Of a DNA stretch of 7,292 nt, positions 4,999 to 7,292 are shown piece after piece. Position numbers and translations under genes: made by a program. The DNA lies in assembly GCA_029776555.1 (NCBI GenBank), contig JAKOSZ010000296.1, positions 1 to 7,292 on the forward strand, read 5' to 3'. Positions within the stretch are counted from its first letter, which is position 1. Each line of letters begins with the position of its first letter. This DNA is from Bacillota bacterium. GTDB lineage: Bacteria > Bacillota > Clostridia > Acetivibrionales > JAKOSZ01. A model generated the notes under the pieces. That model saw only the letters and a list, made by a program, of their open reading frames with translations, ran no database searches and had not been told where the DNA came from.

Positions 4999-7047
4999 AT
5001 GATCATGAAAAGGTTGTTTGTCGGCTTGAGGAACTCTTTACAGAGCATTCAGGTAAAAGCGGTTCTAATAGCAGTGCTGGTGGTCGCTTTGACGGCGGGT
5101 ATGGTGTCCTTCTACCTCGTCAGAAGGCAAAGCGACGTAATGAGAAACACCATGCTGCAGTTCAACAGATCGACCAATGACAACATCGTGACAATGATAA
5201 AGGAAAACGCCGAAGCTGAGGCCATGCTGGGTTCCAATATCAAGGGCTTCTATACCAAGCAAGCCGCATTCATAGCCAGCTTTTTAGCGGAATACCCGGA
5301 GTATTTGAGCAACAGCGGCATTGAAAATTTGACCAGAATGGTTGGCGTCCAGGAAATCCATGTAACCGATGAAAAAGGCATTATTGTATTCAGCAATGAC
5401 CCAACCCGCATTGGGTTTGATTTAAACAGCACGGAGCAGACCAAGACTTTTATGGTGCTCATTGACTTTCCTGACATGACTATTGGCCAGGACGCCATGA
5501 AAAGAGGTTTTGACGGCGAGGTGTTCCAGTACTTCGGAGCCTCCAGGAAAGATGCCGTTGGGGTTGTAATGGTAGGCATGACCCCCAGTTTTGTAGCCAA
5601 TGTCAGCAATATGACCGCCAACGAGGAAAGGGTCATAACCAGCATCAAGATGGGAGAAGGCTCCTATTCTTTTGTGATGGATCAAAACGGGAAGATCGTT
5701 GCCCATACCGACATCACCAGGAAAAGGGAAGATATTGCAAACAACTGGTGGACCAAGGAAATACTGAAAATGCAGAAGGGCAGTCTGCAATTCCATGACG
5801 GCCAGGATATGGTGACGGCTGACTTCAATACATACGAAGGCAAGACCATAGTGACATGCACCAGGATCAGCGCTATAAACAGCGTAGCCAACAGCACCAG
5901 GTTATTCACGTTCACCATGAGCGTACTCACCATTCTAATCCTTTCGGTTGCCCTGACTCTCCTCATACGGATACTGGTCATTTATCCTATTAAGAAGTTG
6001 GCCAGAATAATGAACACCGTGGGAAAAGGAGATCTGACAGTTTCAGTAGTGGGTTGGCGGAATGATGAGCTGGGCCTCCTGGCACAGCATTTCAATGAGA
6101 TGGTTAAAAACATGAGGAGGATTGTGACCCAGATATTTGAAACATCCGAAGCCCTTTCCTCTTCGGCAAGGGTTGTATCGGAAACTCTCCAGCAGACGGC
6201 TTCCTCCGTAGACGAAGTGACCAGGTCCATTTCAGAGGTGGCATCGGGAGCCGAATCCCAGGCCCGGGACACTGAGAAAGGCGTGCAGGCCACCGACAGC
6301 TTATCCAACGACATAGATAAGATGTCAGAAAGCATTAAGTTGAGCAAAGAGTATTCCGACAGGATAGCAATGGTGAACGAGGACAGCATTAATGCCGTCA
6401 ACCTGCTTAACGCCAAGACCGAAGAGAGCAACAGGTCCACAAAAGCCATATTCAACATCCTGTCCTCTTTAAATGAGAAGGCCAAGAGGGCAAGCAAGAT
6501 AATAATGACCATTGACAACATAACCGAGCAGATAAACCTCCTGTCCCTTAACGCCGCCATTGAAGCCGCCAGGGCGGGAGAAGCGGGAAGAGGCTTTGCG
6601 GTAGTGGCGGAAGAGGTGAAAAGGCTGTCCCAGATTACCGCCGACTCCAGCAAGGACATAGAGAATATAATAAAGAGCATACAGGCGGAGACCGAAGAGG
6701 TTAACAATACTGTGCACAACGTGGAAAGCATTATTGACGAGCAGAACAGCGCCATAAGGAACACCGAGAGAATAAGTCGCGAGATTTCGGAGCAGGTGGA
6801 GCACATTGTCAGCTGCATCAATGAAGTGTCCGAAAGCCTGGAGGGCGTTATAAAGAGCAGGGACAACCTGGTGGCCATTATGGAGAGCATATCGTCAAGC
6901 GCCGAAGAGACTGCCGCTTCATCGGAAGAGGTATCGGCGGCTACGGAAGAGCAGATGGCATCAATCCAGGAAATCACTTCACTTATGGATAAGCTCAGCG
7001 AAAAGGCCGATGAACTGGCCAGGAGCATTGAAGGCTTCAGGATTTAA
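4999..7047 (+). CDS. Methyl-accepting chemotaxis protein (transmembrane chemoreceptor)
   Basis: A 682-residue receptor expected to bind a ligand outside the cell and control CheA/CheW through its cytoplasmic hairpin. Layout: short cytoplasmic N-terminus; TM1 about 20-41; extracellular sensor about 42-300; TM2 about 303-328; HAMP domain about 326-380 (P330, GDLTV 344-348, DELG 356-359); and a coiled-coil signalling domain to the end. The sensor looks like a double Cache domain, with PAS-like strands at about 118-135 (IHVTDEKGIIVFSND) and 222-236 (SYSFVMDQNGKIVAH). The hairpin tip is textbook: EQINLLSLNAAIEAARAGEA (510-529), then RGFAVVAEEVKRLS. Probable methylation sites lie in the SSAEETAASSEEV region and the following EE pair (632-655). 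There is no CheB/CheR-tethering pentapeptide at the C-terminus. Ligand is unknown, and no che genes are adjacent in the window. The gene is intact, with its own promoter and terminator. Confidence 0.95.
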   Translation: MIMKRLFVGLRNSLQSIQVKAVLIAVLVVALTAGMVSFYLVRRQSDVMRNTMLQFNRSTNDNIVTMIKENAEAEAMLGSNIKGFYTKQAAFIASFLAEYPEYLSNSGIENLTRMVGVQEIHVTDEKGIIVFSNDPTRIGFDLNSTEQTKTFMVLIDFPDMTIGQDAMKRGFDGEVFQYFGASRKDAVGVVMVGMTPSFVANVSNMTANEERVITSIKMGEGSYSFVMDQNGKIVAHTDITRKREDIANNWWTKEILKMQKGSLQFHDGQDMVTADFNTYEGKTIVTCTRISAINSVANSTRLFTFTMSVLTILILSVALTLLIRILVIYPIKKLARIMNTVGKGDLTVSVVGWRNDELGLLAQHFNEMVKNMRRIVTQIFETSEALSSSARVVSETLQQTASSVDEVTRSISEVASGAESQARDTEKGVQATDSLSNDIDKMSESIKLSKEYSDRIAMVNEDSINAVNLLNAKTEESNRSTKAIFNILSSLNEKAKRASKIIMTIDNITEQINLLSLNAAIEAARAGEAGRGFAVVAEEVKRLSQITADSSKDIENIIKSIQAETEEVNNTVHNVESIIDEQNSAIRNTERISREISEQVEHIVSCINEVSESLEGVIKSRDNLVAIMESISSSAEETAASSEEVSAATEEQMASIQEITSLMDKLSEKADELARSIEGFRI

Positions 7048-7075
7048 CCTCAAGGCCAATTCCAAGGGAATAAAT

Positions 7076-7105
7076 AAAGGGAGGAAGCGCTTCCTCCCTT
7101 TTTTT
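7076..7105 (+). terminator. Rho-independent terminator of the chemoreceptor gene
   Basis: A perfect palindrome spans 7076-7101: AAAGGGAGGAAGC (7076-7088) is followed directly by its reverse complement. The GC-rich stem ends in a run of seven T (7099-7105). It lies 28 bases after the stop codon. The T-run is followed by a single C and then the first base of the group II intron, so the terminator doubles as the probable target of intron insertion. Confidence 0.95.
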
Positions 7106-7106
7106 C

Positions 7107-7292
7107 GTGCGCGCGGCATGCGCGCGACCTTGACGGTGAAAGTCCGTTACGGGGGTTGATAGCACCAACCGTTAGCCAAAGACAAGGGTGTCCATCGCGA
7201 GGTGGAATCTGAAGGAAGTCGGAGGCAAAGTCCCGGCCTGACGAACAGGAACTTCATATGAGGCATAAGCGAGCCGGACGAGTTTGCTAAAC
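7107..7292 (+). mobile_element. Group II intron (class C-like), 5' end of domain I, truncated by the window edge
   Basis: The intron starts with GTGCG at 7107. It shows conserved bacterial group II domain I segments: a first hairpin GCGCGC (7109-7114) with loop GGCAT and GCGCGC (7120-7125); GGTGAAAGTCC; GTTAGCC; AAGGGTGTCC; GGTGGAATCTGAAGGAAG; AACTTCATATGAGGC; and GACGAGTTTGCTAAAC at the window end. As I recall it, the group IIC intron of Oceanobacillus iheyensis has the same GGCAU first loop and the same GGAAUCUGAAGGAAG and AACUUCAUAUGAGGC strings. Insertion right after a terminator stem and T-run is the hallmark of class C. The reverse transcriptase/maturase gene, domain V and the 3' end would lie beyond the window, so completeness and activity cannot be judged. 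Confidence 0.9.

Noticed and set aside
5982..7028. 348-codon open frame antisense to the chemoreceptor
   Set aside because: It is a Leu/Ser-rich shadow produced by the codon pattern of the coiled-coil gene on the other strand, without a start signal or known domain.
1..7292. CRISPR array, tRNA or rRNA gene, defence cluster
   Set aside because: No regularly spaced repeats, cloverleaf or rRNA signatures were seen, and no recognised defence protein is encoded in the window.

Overview
The window looks like chromosomal DNA from an anaerobic, Clostridia-like member of the Bacillota. The grounds are strong AGGAGG-type ribosome binding sites, a TTG start, a Firmicutes-type long Ddl ligase, a Clostridia-style methyl-accepting chemotaxis protein (MCP), palindromes built on a GGGACGG/CCGTCCCC core, and a group IIC intron placed behind a terminator. 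Base composition is near 50% GC. I cannot name a genus from this sequence.

Layout: (1) bases 1-199 hold the C-terminal 65 codons of a D-2-hydroxyacid dehydrogenase cut by the left edge. (2) After a 145-base gap with a 14-bp inverted repeat comes a complete D-alanine--D-alanine ligase (ddl, 345-1385, +). (3) A second palindrome at 1399-1440 separates it from the convergent gene. (4) An 872-residue GH116 (GBA2/DUF608-type) glycoside hydrolase runs on the minus strand (4079 to 1461) from a TTG start. (5) About 920 bases without a convincing gene (4080-4998) carry the control regions of two divergent genes, a GC-rich stretch that can form several hairpins, a 13-base direct repeat and a half copy of the palindrome core. 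(6) A complete transmembrane chemoreceptor (4999-7047, +) follows a good extended -10 promoter and a leader of about 175 bases. (7) A perfect 26-base palindrome with a T-run terminates it. (8) One base later the 5' end of a group II intron, closely resembling group IIC domain I, begins at 7107 and runs out of the window.

The genes do not form one pathway. The dehydrogenase and ligase are codirectional and could share a transcript; their order recalls vanH-vanA, but the ligase keeps the residues of an ordinary D-Ala-D-Ala enzyme. The GH116 enzyme has no signal peptide and would act in the cytoplasm, with no transporter beside it in the window. The chemoreceptor has no che genes beside it. The strongest mobile-DNA observation is the intron inserted directly after the chemoreceptor terminator. 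The least explained part is the 4149-4780 intergenic stretch.
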